Shown here in pieces: positions 14,540-23,199 of a stretch of 29,119 bases of DNA. Below the pieces are notes generated by a model. The model was not told the origin of the DNA. It searched no databases and saw only the letters and a program-made list of their open reading frames with translations. Source of the stretch: Undivivens sp041652635 (GTDB lineage Bacteria > Omnitrophota > Gorgyraeia > Gygaellales > Profunditerraquicolaceae); NCBI GenBank assembly GCA_041652635.1, contig JBAZGW010000011.1:1-29119 (forward strand), read 5' to 3'. Every line of letters begins with the position of its first letter. Within the stretch, counting starts at the first letter, position 1. Position numbers and translations under genes: made by a program.

Positions 14540-15912
14540 AAAGTTCCCTGCTTCGTGTCTTCCAGTATTATTCCCCGGCTCTCCAATTCTTTTCTTATTT
14601 TATCCGATAAAGCGTAATCTTTATTCCTGCGCGCCTCTTCACGCCGGTCCAAAAAGCCGGTTATCTCGCCGTCGTTCAATTCGGCCGTCCCGGCGGCCCC
14701 TGCGTCAAGGGATAAACCGAGGATATCCAACATCAGCCCGGCTTCGGCGGCAGCAGCGGACCGGAACGCTCCGCCTTCAGGATGTTTATTGGCCAGGCTG
14801 ATCAGGCTGAACACGCACGCCAGCGCTTCCGGAGTATTGAAATCATTGTCCATCGCCTGCAGGAAACACTGCCGCGACTTTTCCAACTCCGCGGTTATTC
14901 CATCGCCGGCCTGCCCGCCGGAAGAAAAAACGGAATGCGAAAAGAAAATATTGATCCTCTCCAGGGCGTGAGCGGCTTCCTTCATCTTCTCCCGCGAGAA
15001 ATCCAGAGGGCTGGAATAATGCGTCTGCAGATAAAGCAGTTTGAGCACGTCCGGAGGATACTCAGAGACCGCGTCGCGTATGGTAATGAAATTCCCCAGG
15101 GATTTGGACATCTTCTGCCCGTTTATGGTAAGCAACCCGTGATGTATCCAGTATCTGGCGAACGGCTTTCCGGTCAACGCCTCCGACTGCGCTATCTCAT
15201 TCTCATGGTGCGGAAAAATAAGGTCCCTGCCTCCGGCGTGTATATCAAGGGTCTCGCTCCCCAGGTATTTCATGCTCATCGCCGAGCATTCTATATGCCA
15301 ACCCGGCCTGCCCGCGCCCCAGGGGCTGGCCCAAGAAGGTTCCGAAGGCTTGGAACTCTTCCAGAGCGCGAAATCCAGCGGATCGACCTTCATCTCCGAA
15401 GGGCCGATACGCACGCCCTGGCGCATCTGCTCGGTATCCTGCCCGGAAAGTTTTCCGTAACCGGGGAACTTGCGCACGTTGAAATAGACGTCGCCTCCCG
15501 AGGCATACGCCGCGCCCTTTTCCACCAGCGCGGCAATATGCGCGATCATACACTCGATGTTCTCCGTGGCTCTGGGTTCGCTGTCCGCTTCCTCTATATG
15601 AAGGAGTTCCAGGTCACGGCGGTATTCCTCGATATATTTTTCGGCGACATCTTTCCAGGTCCGGCCGCTTTCACGCGCTTTATTGATGATCTTATCGTCT
15701 ATATCGGTAATATTGCGCACGAAATTAACCTTGTAGCCTCTGTAAAGCAGATACTTGCGGATCAGGTTAAAAATATACAGGCTCCTGGCGTGCCCGATAT
15801 GACAGCTGTCGTAAACCGTGACCCCGCAGGTATAGATATTCACCTTCGGCGGGTTCAACGGCAGGAATTCCTCATTAACGCGGGAAAGTGAGTTATAAAT
15901 GCGCAACGGCAT
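14521..15912 (-). CDS. cysS: Cysteinyl-tRNA synthetase
   Basis: A 463-residue class Ia synthetase that charges tRNA-Cys. The zinc ligand C29 (YTCGVTVYD), the HIGH signature at 38-41 (CHIGHARS), the second zinc region WHIECSAMS and KMSKSLGNF at about 270 are all visible. The DALR and C-terminal anticodon-binding parts are present. A 118-bp gap with GC-rich hairpins separates it from cysE upstream. AAAGGAT sits about 9 bases before the ATG as a weak ribosome binding site. The 3' end overlaps tmk by 19 bp. cysE-cysS adjacency joins cysteine precursor synthesis to cysteine use, as in Bacillus. Confidence 0.96.
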   Translation of the reverse strand: MPLRIYNSLSRVNEEFLPLNPPKVNIYTCGVTVYDSCHIGHARSLYIFNLIRKYLLYRGYKVNFVRNITDIDDKIINKARESGRTWKDVAEKYIEEYRRDLELLHIEEADSEPRATENIECMIAHIAALVEKGAAYASGGDVYFNVRKFPGYGKLSGQDTEQMRQGVRIGPSEMKVDPLDFALWKSSKPSEPSWASPWGAGRPGWHIECSAMSMKYLGSETLDIHAGGRDLIFPHHENEIAQSEALTGKPFARYWIHHGLLTINGQKMSKSLGNFITIRDAVSEYPPDVLKLLYLQTHYSSPLDFSREKMKEAAHALERINIFFSHSVFSSGGQAGDGITAELEKSRQCFLQAMDNDFNTPEALACVFSLISLANKHPEGGAFRSAAAAEAGLMLDILGLSLDAGAAGTAELNDGEITGFLDRREEARRNKDYALSDKIRKELESRGIILEDTKQGTLWRRKI

Positions 15913-16030
15913 AGCGGACTATCCTTTTATTTATCCCTGCGTTTATGATCCGCGGCGTGAATGCCGCCCGGCAAGGCTGGCCGGTATCCCGCGAAGGCGG
16001 CGACAAGGCAGCCAACGGGAGGAGATCGCG
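15913..16030 (-). promoter_or_regulatory. Structured GC-rich leader before cysS (tentative)
   Basis: The gap can form two competing hairpins. In one, GCCGCC (15963-15968) pairs with GGCGGC (15996-16001) around an inner stem CCGGC/GCCGG (15968-15972 and 15980-15984). In the other, GCCGC (15963-15967) pairs with a GCGGC at about 15952-15956. Shared use of 15963-15967 makes them mutually exclusive. No T-run follows either, and no T-box features were recognised, so regulation is speculative. Confidence 0.3.
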
Positions 16031-16723
16031 TTATTTACCTTCGTTAAGTTTTTCCAGGCGTTCTATGCGCCTCTGCAATTCCTCGATGCTCTCCACCAGA
16101 GGATCGAGTATATGTATGTGGTCGAGGCTGATATCCATTTTCTTGCCGTCCTGCCTGGTGATCCTGCCGGGGACGCCGACCACGGTGGAATTCGGCGGCA
16201 CGTCTTTAATGACCACCGCGTTAGCGCCGATATAAGAATTATCGCCGACGGTTATGTCGCCCAGGACCTTCGCGCCGGCGCCGATGACCACGTTGTCTCC
16301 GATGGTAGGATGGCGCTTCCCCTTCTGCAGCCCGGTCCCGCCGAGGGTCACCCCCTGGTATAAAAGCACGTTGTTACCGACCACCGCCGTCTCACCGATG
16401 ACCACGCCCATACCGTGATCAATGAACAGCCCTCGTCCGATAACGGCACCGGGATGGATCTCTATGCCGGTCCACTGCCTGCCGAACTGGCTGATCAACC
16501 TCGCCGGCAGGTATAATTTCAAACTAAAGAATATCCTGGCGAATCTGTAGCAGATCAAGGCGTGCAGCCCCTGATAAAGCAAAATGATCTCCGGCAGGCT
16601 TCTTACCGCCGGATCCTTGGCGCGCGCGGCATTTATCTCCTCGCGAAAGAACAAAACCGCCGACAATAACATAACAAGCAGCCACCCACAAAGCAAGATC
16701 AGCAAAAAAATGATAACGGACAT
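16031..16723 (-). CDS. cysE: Serine O-acetyltransferase, membrane-anchored form
   Basis: CysE makes O-acetylserine from serine and acetyl-CoA, the carbon skeleton for cysteine. The 230-residue protein has the left-handed beta-helix core with the conserved sequence GRGLFIDHGMGVVIGET at about residues 97-113, followed by GVTLGGTG and a run of hexapeptide repeats to about 190. Two features are unusual. The first 27 residues are a strongly hydrophobic helix (IIFLLILLCGWLLVMLL), probably a membrane anchor. The last 30 residues form a charged probable coiled coil. Its ATG overlaps the ispF stop as TAATG. The compact length resembles the EpsC type. Catalytic function is likely; sugar or other O-acetyl transfer cannot be fully excluded. 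Confidence 0.88.
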   Translation of the reverse strand: MSVIIFLLILLCGWLLVMLLSAVLFFREEINAARAKDPAVRSLPEIILLYQGLHALICYRFARIFFSLKLYLPARLISQFGRQWTGIEIHPGAVIGRGLFIDHGMGVVIGETAVVGNNVLLYQGVTLGGTGLQKGKRHPTIGDNVVIGAGAKVLGDITVGDNSYIGANAVVIKDVPPNSTVVGVPGRITRQDGKKMDISLDHIHILDPLVESIEELQRRIERLEKLNEGK

Positions 16724-17208
16724 TAAGATTCCCTCCTGCGGACAGCGGCGACGGCGTAAGCCGCCACTGCTTCCTTACGTCCCACTTCACCCAGCCCCTC
16801 GGCGGTCTTCGCTTTCACTCCCACGGCTTCCGGAGATATACCGAGGACCCCTGCTATCTTTTCCTTCATCCCGGATTTATAAGCGCGCAATACCGGTTCC
16901 TGCGCGATGATCACGGTATCGACGTTGAGCACGGAAAATCCTTTGTCCGAAAGCGCCCGGCATACCCGCTCCAGCAAAATGACGCTGGATATTCCCTGAT
17001 AAGCAGGGTCGTTGTCCGGGAACAATTCCCCGATGTCGCCCAGCCCGCAAGCGCCGAGCAACGCGTCGCATAAAGCGTGCAGGACGGCATCCCCGTCGGA
17101 ATGACCAAGTAATCCTTTTTCATAGGGAATTTCCAGCCCCCCCAGAAAAAGTTTACGGCCTTCTATCAAGCGGTGTATATCATAACCTATGCCTGTGCGA
17201 TACTCCAA
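16723..17208 (-). CDS. ispF: 2-C-methyl-D-erythritol 2,4-cyclodiphosphate synthase
   Basis: IspF cyclises CDP-methylerythritol 2-phosphate in the MEP isoprenoid pathway. The 161-residue protein has the metal ligands D10 and H12 (GYDIHRL) and H44 (in GHSDGDAVLHALCDALLG), plus FPDNDPAY and the C-terminal KTAEGLGEVGR motif. The start codon is TTG at 17208, preceded by GGGAG at suitable distance. It begins 29 bp inside ispD, so the two enzymes are tightly coupled; other bacteria fuse them. Its stop overlaps the cysE start as TAATG. Confidence 0.95.
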   Translation of the reverse strand: MEYRTGIGYDIHRLIEGRKLFLGGLEIPYEKGLLGHSDGDAVLHALCDALLGACGLGDIGELFPDNDPAYQGISSVILLERVCRALSDKGFSVLNVDTVIIAQEPVLRAYKSGMKEKIAGVLGISPEAVGVKAKTAEGLGEVGRKEAVAAYAVAAVRRRES

Positions 17209-17920
17209 CTTTATCTCCCTTTTTCGCTCGCCTGGCTATGGCCGCGGCGTAGTCCAGGTCTTCCCGGGTGGTGATCTTTATATTCGTATATTCACCGGCC
17301 GCCACACGCACCGGTTTTCCCATCTCTTCCACCAGCGAAGCGTCGTCGGTAAACACGCGGCCGTCGGGAATACGCGAATAAGCTGAAAGGATAAGCCCGC
17401 GTTTGAACGCCTGCGGTGTCTGCACCTCGCAAAAACATCCGCGTTCGGGAGTGAAAACGACAGACCCGCCGTAACCTCGCCCGCCGGAAAGCGATATCTC
17501 CTTAATGGTCGATTTCAAAGGCACGCCCGGCACCGCTGCCCCATAGAGCGAAGCGGCCCGCATAACCCCGTCCACCAGCCTGCGGGAAATGAACGGCCTG
17601 GCGGCGTCGTGAATAAGCACCAGGCCGGAGGCCGCGGAAACATTCTTCAGCCCGCAGGACACGGAATCCTGGCGTTCCTTTCCGCCAAGGACCATTTTAA
17701 CCGGTTTACAGAAACGCGTTTTCTTCAACGCCGCCCGCAACCCGGGAAAAGACTCCTTACCGGCTACCAGTACCACTTCAGAAACGCGCGGGTGAGCGAG
17801 AAAAACCAGCAGTGAATACAGGAAAACCGGTTTGCCGTCAATAAGCGCCAGCACTTTAGGCGTGGAGGAAGAGAACCTTTTCCCCCTGCCGGCCGCCAAT
17901 AATATGACCGAAGCCGCCAT
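17180..17920 (-). CDS. ispD: 2-C-methyl-D-erythritol 4-phosphate cytidylyltransferase
   Basis: IspD transfers CMP from CTP to methylerythritol 4-phosphate. The 246-residue protein opens with the nucleotide-binding signature ILLAAGRGKRF and the lysine of TPKVLALIDGKPV. It also has VLGGKERQDSVSCGL, LIHDAARPF and the C-terminal TTREDLDYA motif. All are typical of the family. The yacL-type gene ends 5 bp upstream, and ispF starts 29 bp before this gene's stop. AGGGA precedes the ATG. No unusual features. Confidence 0.95.
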   Translation of the reverse strand: MAASVILLAAGRGKRFSSSTPKVLALIDGKPVFLYSLLVFLAHPRVSEVVLVAGKESFPGLRAALKKTRFCKPVKMVLGGKERQDSVSCGLKNVSAASGLVLIHDAARPFISRRLVDGVMRAASLYGAAVPGVPLKSTIKEISLSGGRGYGGSVVFTPERGCFCEVQTPQAFKRGLILSAYSRIPDGRVFTDDASLVEEMGKPVRVAAGEYTNIKITTREDLDYAAAIARRAKKGDKVGVSHRHRL

Positions 17921-17925
17921 TATCC

Positions 17926-18912
17926 CTATTTATCCGTCTTTGTGAATATCATCCGTCCCGCCTGCGTCTGCAAAACGGAAGTGACCATTACTTTCAGTTC
18001 CTGCCCGAGGAATCTTCTGGCATCCTCCACGACCACCATTGTCCCGTCTTCCAGGTAACCGACCGCCTGGTTATGTTCCTTGCCTTCCTTGATAAGCTTG
18101 ATCTGCATTATTTCACCGGGGAAGACCACCGGTTTAAGCGCGTTGGCGAGCTCGTTGATATTGAGCACCTTTATCCCGTCGAGAGAAGCCACCCGGTTAA
18201 GGTTAAAGTCAACGGTAAGTATTTTTGCTTCCAGCAGTTTAGCCAGCTTCACGAGTTTAGCGTCTACTTCCGGGACTTCCGGGATCTCTTCCTCGCTGAT
18301 AGTTATGTCTCCGGAGGCGTTCTTCTGCAGGTTATGCAGTATCTCCAGCCCGCGTTTGCCGCGCTGCCGTTTCACCGAGTCGGTGGAATCGGCGATCTGC
18401 TGAAGTTCTCTCAACACGAAACGCGGAATGACCAGCCTGCCGGTAAGAAAATTAGTCTTATAAATATCAGTGATCCTTCCGTCTATGATCACGCTGGTGT
18501 CCAGGACGTTGACCCCCTCGGAATAATCCTGCCTGCGCAGCCGCACGTAAGGGATGATCACGTTGAATTCATCCTTGCCGCGCAACCCTATCAACATACC
18601 GAGATAACAAAAGATCAAGGTCAGCAGGACCCTGGCCAGAGAAACCTGCTCAGGGGACAGAGGGGCGATGGAGAACGCGTCCCCGACGAGCTTGGCCATT
18701 ATCAAACCGAGGATAAGCCCGAACACGGCGCTGGAAAGCCCGCGCACCGACACCCTCCGCATCCCTATCTCCAACAGCATGATGAACAACGCCATAGAAA
18801 GGCCGGATAACGCCCCGAAAATACCGCTGCTGTTAAGATAGAGACCGAAGAAATTGTACCCGACGATAGTACCGCCTATAAGAAAAAGCACCCGCAAGAA
18901 AAATATGTTCAT
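17926..18912 (-). CDS. yacL: PIN-TRAM membrane protein (YacL family)
   Basis: The 328-residue protein has four hydrophobic helices in the first 115 residues, then a PIN-type nuclease domain (about 130-250) and a TRAM domain (about 265-325). PIN acidic residues are visible in LDTSVIIDGRI, VLRELQQIAD and LTVDFNLNRVA. The C-terminus has the TRAM pattern ending in VEDARRFLGQELKVMVTSVLQT. YacL proteins are found beside radA and ispD in Firmicutes; their RNA target is unknown. The Shine-Dalgarno AGGAGG of this gene lies within the last codons of radA (GGA GGT TAA), and radA ends 6 bp upstream, so translation is probably linked. Confidence 0.9.
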   Translation of the reverse strand: MNIFFLRVLFLIGGTIVGYNFFGLYLNSSGIFGALSGLSMALFIMLLEIGMRRVSVRGLSSAVFGLILGLIMAKLVGDAFSIAPLSPEQVSLARVLLTLIFCYLGMLIGLRGKDEFNVIIPYVRLRRQDYSEGVNVLDTSVIIDGRITDIYKTNFLTGRLVIPRFVLRELQQIADSTDSVKRQRGKRGLEILHNLQKNASGDITISEEEIPEVPEVDAKLVKLAKLLEAKILTVDFNLNRVASLDGIKVLNINELANALKPVVFPGEIMQIKLIKEGKEHNQAVGYLEDGTMVVVEDARRFLGQELKVMVTSVLQTQAGRMIFTKTDK

Positions 18913-18918
18913 CGGCTC

Positions 18919-20286
18919 TTAACCTCCTAAAAGTATATCCAACGCCTCCCGCAGGCTGCTCACCGGCGCCATCTGCATCCGGCCTGGTCCGTCTCCGGAA
19001 GAAGGCATATTGCCTTTAGGAAGCAAACATTTCTTAAAACCGAGTTTTTCCCCTTCTTTGACCCTCGCGCCGGCCTGAGAAACACTGCGCACTTCCCCCG
19101 CCAGCCCCACTTCTCCCAATACCAGAGCGTCACCGGATAAAGGCTTGCCGCGGAAAGCGGAAGCCACGGAACAGGCGACCGCAAGGTCGGCGACCGGATC
19201 TTCGATCTTCATACCTCCGACCACATTGACGAAAATATCCTCGGTCTCCAGGGAATATCCGATCCTTTTCTCCAACACGGCCACCAACAGCGAAAGCCGG
19301 TTGGAATCGAACCCCTGCGCCCTGCGGCGCGCGTAACCGAAACCGGAACGGCTCACCAAAGCCTGGATCTCCACCAACACCGGCCTGGTTCCTTCCATCA
19401 CGGCGGTAACCACCGACCCCGGAGTGTTCTCCGGCCGTTCCGAAAGGAATATCTCCGACGGATTGGAAACTTCGCGCAGCCCGCCTGAAGTCATTTCAAA
19501 CACGCCTATTTCATTTGTCGAACCGAAACGGTTCTTCACCGCGCGCAGGACCCGGTAAAGGGCGAACCTGTCCCCTTCGAAATAAAGCACCGTGTCAACT
19601 ATGTGTTCCAGCACCCGCGGCCCGGCAAGGGTCCCCTCTTTTGTGACATGCCCGATAAGGAATACGGCTGTGCCGGTGCTTTTAGCCAGACGGGTAAGCA
19701 TACCGGCACATTCCCTGACCTGCCCGACGCTGCCCGGGGACGAACCCAGCGCCGGATCGTAAACCACCTGGATGGAATCCACGATCAAAACCGCAGGAGA
19801 AAGTTTCCTGACGTATTCCCTGATCAAAGAGATATCTGTCTGGTTGACGATAAAAAGATCGGCCCCCGTACCGGCGCCGAGGCGTTCGGCGCGCAGTTTG
19901 GTCTGCTGCACAGACTCCTCACCGCTTATGTAAAGCACGGTCTTGCCCTGCAAAGCGACCTGCCGGGATATCTGCAGGGAAACAGTAGACTTGCCTACCC
20001 CGGGGTCACCGCCGATCAAAACCACCGACCCCTGCACAATGCCGCCGCCGAGCACCCGATCGAATTCTCCGATGCCGGTCTTCAGGCGTATGCTTTCGCT
20101 GATCGAGACCTTCTCCAATAGGACAGGGGCTTCAACGGCTCCGCCGCGCGCGGAAGTTTCCTCCGGGGATGAACGCACTTCTTCCTCCACCAGGGAATTC
20201 CACATCTGGCAATCGGGGCAGCGCCCCAGCCACCTCGGCGAACGATAGCCGCAATTCTGACAGATAAACGCGGTCTTCAGCTTCAC
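18919..20286 (-). CDS. radA: DNA repair ATPase RadA
   Basis: RadA (Sms) is a RecA-like helicase that promotes branch migration during recombinational repair. The 455-residue protein starts with the four-cysteine zinc motif (C9, C12, C23, C26), then has Walker A GGDPGVGKST at 92-101, the RadA-specific KNRFG at 251-255, and a Lon-protease-like C-terminal domain containing DPVADLAVACSVASA. The start codon appears to be GTG at 20286, giving the standard MKLKTAFICQNCG; no upstream ATG is in frame and no good Shine-Dalgarno is visible. A TATAAT-like word lies in the 59-bp gap after pilT. The stop overlaps the Shine-Dalgarno of the following yacL-type gene. Confidence 0.95.
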   Translation of the reverse strand: MKLKTAFICQNCGYRSPRWLGRCPDCQMWNSLVEEEVRSSPEETSARGGAVEAPVLLEKVSISESIRLKTGIGEFDRVLGGGIVQGSVVLIGGDPGVGKSTVSLQISRQVALQGKTVLYISGEESVQQTKLRAERLGAGTGADLFIVNQTDISLIREYVRKLSPAVLIVDSIQVVYDPALGSSPGSVGQVRECAGMLTRLAKSTGTAVFLIGHVTKEGTLAGPRVLEHIVDTVLYFEGDRFALYRVLRAVKNRFGSTNEIGVFEMTSGGLREVSNPSEIFLSERPENTPGSVVTAVMEGTRPVLVEIQALVSRSGFGYARRRAQGFDSNRLSLLVAVLEKRIGYSLETEDIFVNVVGGMKIEDPVADLAVACSVASAFRGKPLSGDALVLGEVGLAGEVRSVSQAGARVKEGEKLGFKKCLLPKGNMPSSGDGPGRMQMAPVSSLREALDILLGG

Positions 20287-20345
20287 TTTATTCGTGGTAA
20301 TATTATCTGCATCCGATTTCCCTGTCCGTTAAATTATAGGGCCTA

Positions 20346-21728
20346 TTATACATATTGGAACCGTTCTTTATTCTTGGCGTAGCCTATGGCGATCTCGCGG
20401 TCAACTATCCCGTCCTGCACCAGCTTCAAGAGTGAGGAGTCCATAGTATGCATACCGTATTCGCCGCCAGCTTCCAGGTAGGCATGGATCTGCTCGGTTT
20501 GTTTTGACCTGATCAGGTTCCTGATGGCCGGGGTGGCTACCAGCACCTCGCTGGCGAGGATCCTGCCCGTGCCGTCGCGCCTGGGGATCAGATGCTGTCC
20601 GATAATACACTCTATACAGGAAGCCAACTGCACGCGCACCTGTTCCTGCTGGACCGCGGGATAAACGTCTATGATCCTGTTTATGCACTCCACCGTGTCC
20701 GGCGTATGCAGAGTGGCCATGACCAACTGGCCTGTTTCCGCGGCGGTGATGGTCTTGGAGATGGATTCCAGATCGCGCATTTCTCCGACCAGGATAACGT
20801 CGGCGTCCTGCCTCAGGACATGCCTGAGGGCGTTGGCAAAAGAGAGCGTATCCGTTCCTACCTCCCTCTGATGGATTATGCTGCGTATGTTCTTATGCAC
20901 GTATTCGATCGGATCCTCGATGCTGATCACCACGCTTTCCCTGTCGTGATTGATCTTATCTATCATCGCGGCAAGCGTCGTGGACTTTCCGCTGTCCACC
21001 GGGCCGGTGACCAGGATCAACCCCTTGCGCCGCTTGATCATATCATCCGCTATCCCGGGCAGGCCAAGCTCGGCGAAGGTCCTGATCTGATTGTTGATTA
21101 TCCGAAAGACCGCGGAGAGACTGCCGCGGTCAAGGAACATATTCACCCTGAAACGCGTGCCTTCCGGTATGAAATAAGAGAAGTCCAGCTCCAGCCTTTC
21201 ATTGAAGACGGCCCGCTGTTTTTCATTGACCATGCTCAATACCATCCGCTTCAGATCATCCGCGCTTATCGGCAGTATGTCCAGATGGAATATCTCGCCT
21301 TCGATCCTGAAGATCGGCGGCTGGCCGGCGACCACGTGCAGGCTGGACGCCTTGCGTTTCACAGCCAGTCTCAATATAGAATCTATATCGAGCAACTGAA
21401 CGTATTTCTCTATCGCCACCTGATCATCTTTCTTTATTTCCTCAAAGAGAACGCTATGCAGGTAACGCTTGCGGGCGGTCTCTTCGATCCTGTTGACTTT
21501 GCCTTTGATATTTATCGCGTGCGGCAGCGACGGGATCATCAACTCAGCCTCTATGCGGGTGCCGAGTTGGAACAATTCCTGCACCTCGAACGCCACGCTC
21601 CTGGAACTAAGATCCACGCTTAAAGCGGTCATCGCCGGCGTGTCTTCCTTGCCCAGGACACGATACCGGATGGGAAAATGGCTGATCTTCCTTTTTGCGC
21701 TCCTCTTATCCACTATTCCTTGCGTCAT
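20346..21728 (-). CDS. pilT: PilT-like ATPase with N-terminal PilZ-like domain
   Basis: Residues about 115-460 are a PilT-type secretion ATPase, which powers type IV pilus retraction. Walker A is GPVDSGKST (242-250), the Asp box is ISIEDPIEY, Walker B is DVILVGEMRD (310-319), and the His box is ETGQLVMATLHT. The C-terminus has AIRNLIR and GMHTMDSSL, as in PilT. The first 110 residues are extra and resemble a degenerate PilZ domain: SVDLSSRSVAFEV at 37-49 matches the DxSxxG region but has serine for glycine, and the RxxxR pair is replaced (RKISH). Cyclic-di-GMP binding is therefore doubtful. No other pilus genes are in the window. It lies between mlaD and radA, separated by 39 and 59 bp. Confidence 0.9.
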   Translation of the reverse strand: MTQGIVDKRSAKRKISHFPIRYRVLGKEDTPAMTALSVDLSSRSVAFEVQELFQLGTRIEAELMIPSLPHAINIKGKVNRIEETARKRYLHSVLFEEIKKDDQVAIEKYVQLLDIDSILRLAVKRKASSLHVVAGQPPIFRIEGEIFHLDILPISADDLKRMVLSMVNEKQRAVFNERLELDFSYFIPEGTRFRVNMFLDRGSLSAVFRIINNQIRTFAELGLPGIADDMIKRRKGLILVTGPVDSGKSTTLAAMIDKINHDRESVVISIEDPIEYVHKNIRSIIHQREVGTDTLSFANALRHVLRQDADVILVGEMRDLESISKTITAAETGQLVMATLHTPDTVECINRIIDVYPAVQQEQVRVQLASCIECIIGQHLIPRRDGTGRILASEVLVATPAIRNLIRSKQTEQIHAYLEAGGEYGMHTMDSSLLKLVQDGIVDREIAIGYAKNKERFQYV

Positions 21729-21767
21729 AACCTCCAGCCTCCTCTCGAAAAGCTGCTAAGAATCGCG

Positions 21768-22397
21768 TCAATGCTCCACAGGAACACGAACGCTTTTTTC
21801 TTTGGTTTTCCAGAACAGTTTCCACGGATTTCTTCTTATATCGACCACAAGCGCGTCCACTTCCCGATAAAGGGTATCATCGAACAAAAGACGGCCAAGA
21901 GTCCCTTCCCCGCGCTTCATCCTGTTTATAGCTTCTTGAATATCGTTTACGAAGCCCCTGGCTATTTCCGCCACTTCGTGCATGGCCACGGGGTCATTGC
22001 CCTTGACCACCGAATCCGGTTCAAACGCGGCAGAGGTATTCGTGCCGGGCATGATCTCCACGTATTTCTCCCCGAGAAGACCGAGAGTGTTGACCCACAC
22101 CCTGGAATCGGAAGGGATACGTATTTCTTTTCTTATCCATACCGTGACTTTAACCGATGTCGAATCACCGTCGGCCACCAGATCTATCTGCTTAACCTCC
22201 CCCACATCCACTCCGGCGAAGCGCACCGGCGCCCCCACTTTGACGCCGTTTATGAAATGGAACATAAAATTCAAACGGTATCCGGACCTCAACGTCTTGA
22301 AATCCCCGATCAACAGGATAAAAGCCACCAGGATCAATAAGCCCACGGAGACAAAAGCGCCGACTTTCAACTCAAGATTGGATTTCTCAACCTTCAT
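21768..22397 (-). CDS. mlaD: MlaD-type MCE lipid-binding protein
   Basis: The 209-residue protein has a single membrane helix (about 13-31) followed by an MCE domain (about 40-120) with the conserved VKVGAPVRFAGVDVGEV and LGLLGEKYVEIMPG patches. A helical tail completes it. MlaD forms a periplasmic hexamer attached to MlaFE and handles phospholipids moving between inner and outer membrane. GGAGGGGAG precedes the ATG. It follows mlaE and mlaF in one run. No MlaA, MlaB or MlaC gene is present, which is common outside the Proteobacteria. Family assignment is firm; direction of lipid flow is unknown. Confidence 0.9.
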   Translation of the reverse strand: MKVEKSNLELKVGAFVSVGLLILVAFILLIGDFKTLRSGYRLNFMFHFINGVKVGAPVRFAGVDVGEVKQIDLVADGDSTSVKVTVWIRKEIRIPSDSRVWVNTLGLLGEKYVEIMPGTNTSAAFEPDSVVKGNDPVAMHEVAEIARGFVNDIQEAINRMKRGEGTLGRLLFDDTLYREVDALVVDIRRNPWKLFWKTKEKSVRVPVEH

Positions 22398-22423
22398 TTT
22401 CTCCCCTCCGCCGCTTAACGCGG

Positions 22424-23197
22424 CTATTTTGTCCTGACGTGCGCCACCGGATTCATGTCCGTTATCGGCCCGGTTGACAATCCGTTTATGAATTGCTGAA
22501 CTACCGGATCGGTGGAATGCTGGATCTCCGAAGGGGTGCCTTCGGCGATGATCTTTCCTTCATAAAGCATCGCGATCCTGTCCGCGATCGAATACGCGCT
22601 TTTCATATCGTGAGTGACCACAATGGAAGTGACTTTCAACTTATCGTGCAGGCTGCGTATCAGCCCGTTTATCGAATCCGCCGTTATGGGATCGACCCCC
22701 GTAGTGGGTTCGTCATAAAGAATGATCCTCGGCCTGGGACAGATGGCCCTGGCCACAGCCACTCTTTTCTTCATCCCGCCGCTTAATTCCGAAGGCATCA
22801 TATTTTCTATGTAATAGAGCCCGACCAGCGCGAGCGATTCGCTGACCCTCTTATCCAGCGCCTCTTTTTCCATTCCTCCGTGTTCGAGATAACGGAACCC
22901 CACGTTCTCGCCGACGGTTAGAGAATCGAAAAGAGCGCCGCCCTGAAAAACCATTTCTATTTTCTGCCGCACGCGTTCCAGTTCTTCCTCTTTCAGCCCC
23001 GTGATATCAACGTCGTCAACGAACACGCCGCCGGAGTCGGGCTTCAACAGGCCGATAATATGTTTCAACAACACGCTCTTGCCGCAGCCGGAACGCCCGA
23101 TGATCACCAGAGTGCGGCCTTCCGGTATCTTCAGGTTCACGCCGTCCAAGACCTTCCTGCCGTTGAATTTCTTGTGTAATTTTCTTATCTCTATCAT
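22424..23197 (-). CDS. mlaF: MlaF-type ABC transporter ATPase
   Basis: An ABC ATPase of about 257 residues with Walker A IGRSGCGKS, Q-loop in EMVFQGGALFDSLTV, the signature LSGGMKKRVAVARAI, Walker B IILYDEPTTGVDP, and the switch histidine in VVTHDMKSA. The sequence around FQGGALFDSLTVGENV is typical of MlaF. The open frame can be extended by 14 codons to a TTG at 23239, overlapping mlaE by 40 bp. I chose the ATG at 23197, which gives the usual MIEIRKLHKKF beginning 3 bp after the mlaE stop. With mlaE and mlaD it forms a complete MlaFED-like transporter. Confidence 0.92.
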   Translation of the reverse strand: MIEIRKLHKKFNGRKVLDGVNLKIPEGRTLVIIGRSGCGKSVLLKHIIGLLKPDSGGVFVDDVDITGLKEEELERVRQKIEMVFQGGALFDSLTVGENVGFRYLEHGGMEKEALDKRVSESLALVGLYYIENMMPSELSGGMKKRVAVARAICPRPRIILYDEPTTGVDPITADSINGLIRSLHDKLKVTSIVVTHDMKSAYSIADRIAMLYEGKIIAEGTPSEIQHSTDPVVQQFINGLSTGPITDMNPVAHVRTK

Positions 23198-23199
23198 CG

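Noticed and set aside
15913..16030. T-box riboswitch before cysS
   Set aside because: The gap is too short and lacks the T-box sequence and a terminator stem.
20300..20345. Promoter for radA with TATAAT
   Set aside because: A TATAAT word exists in the pilT-radA gap, but no convincing -35 lies at the right distance, and the surrounding AT-rich palindrome makes a chance match likely.
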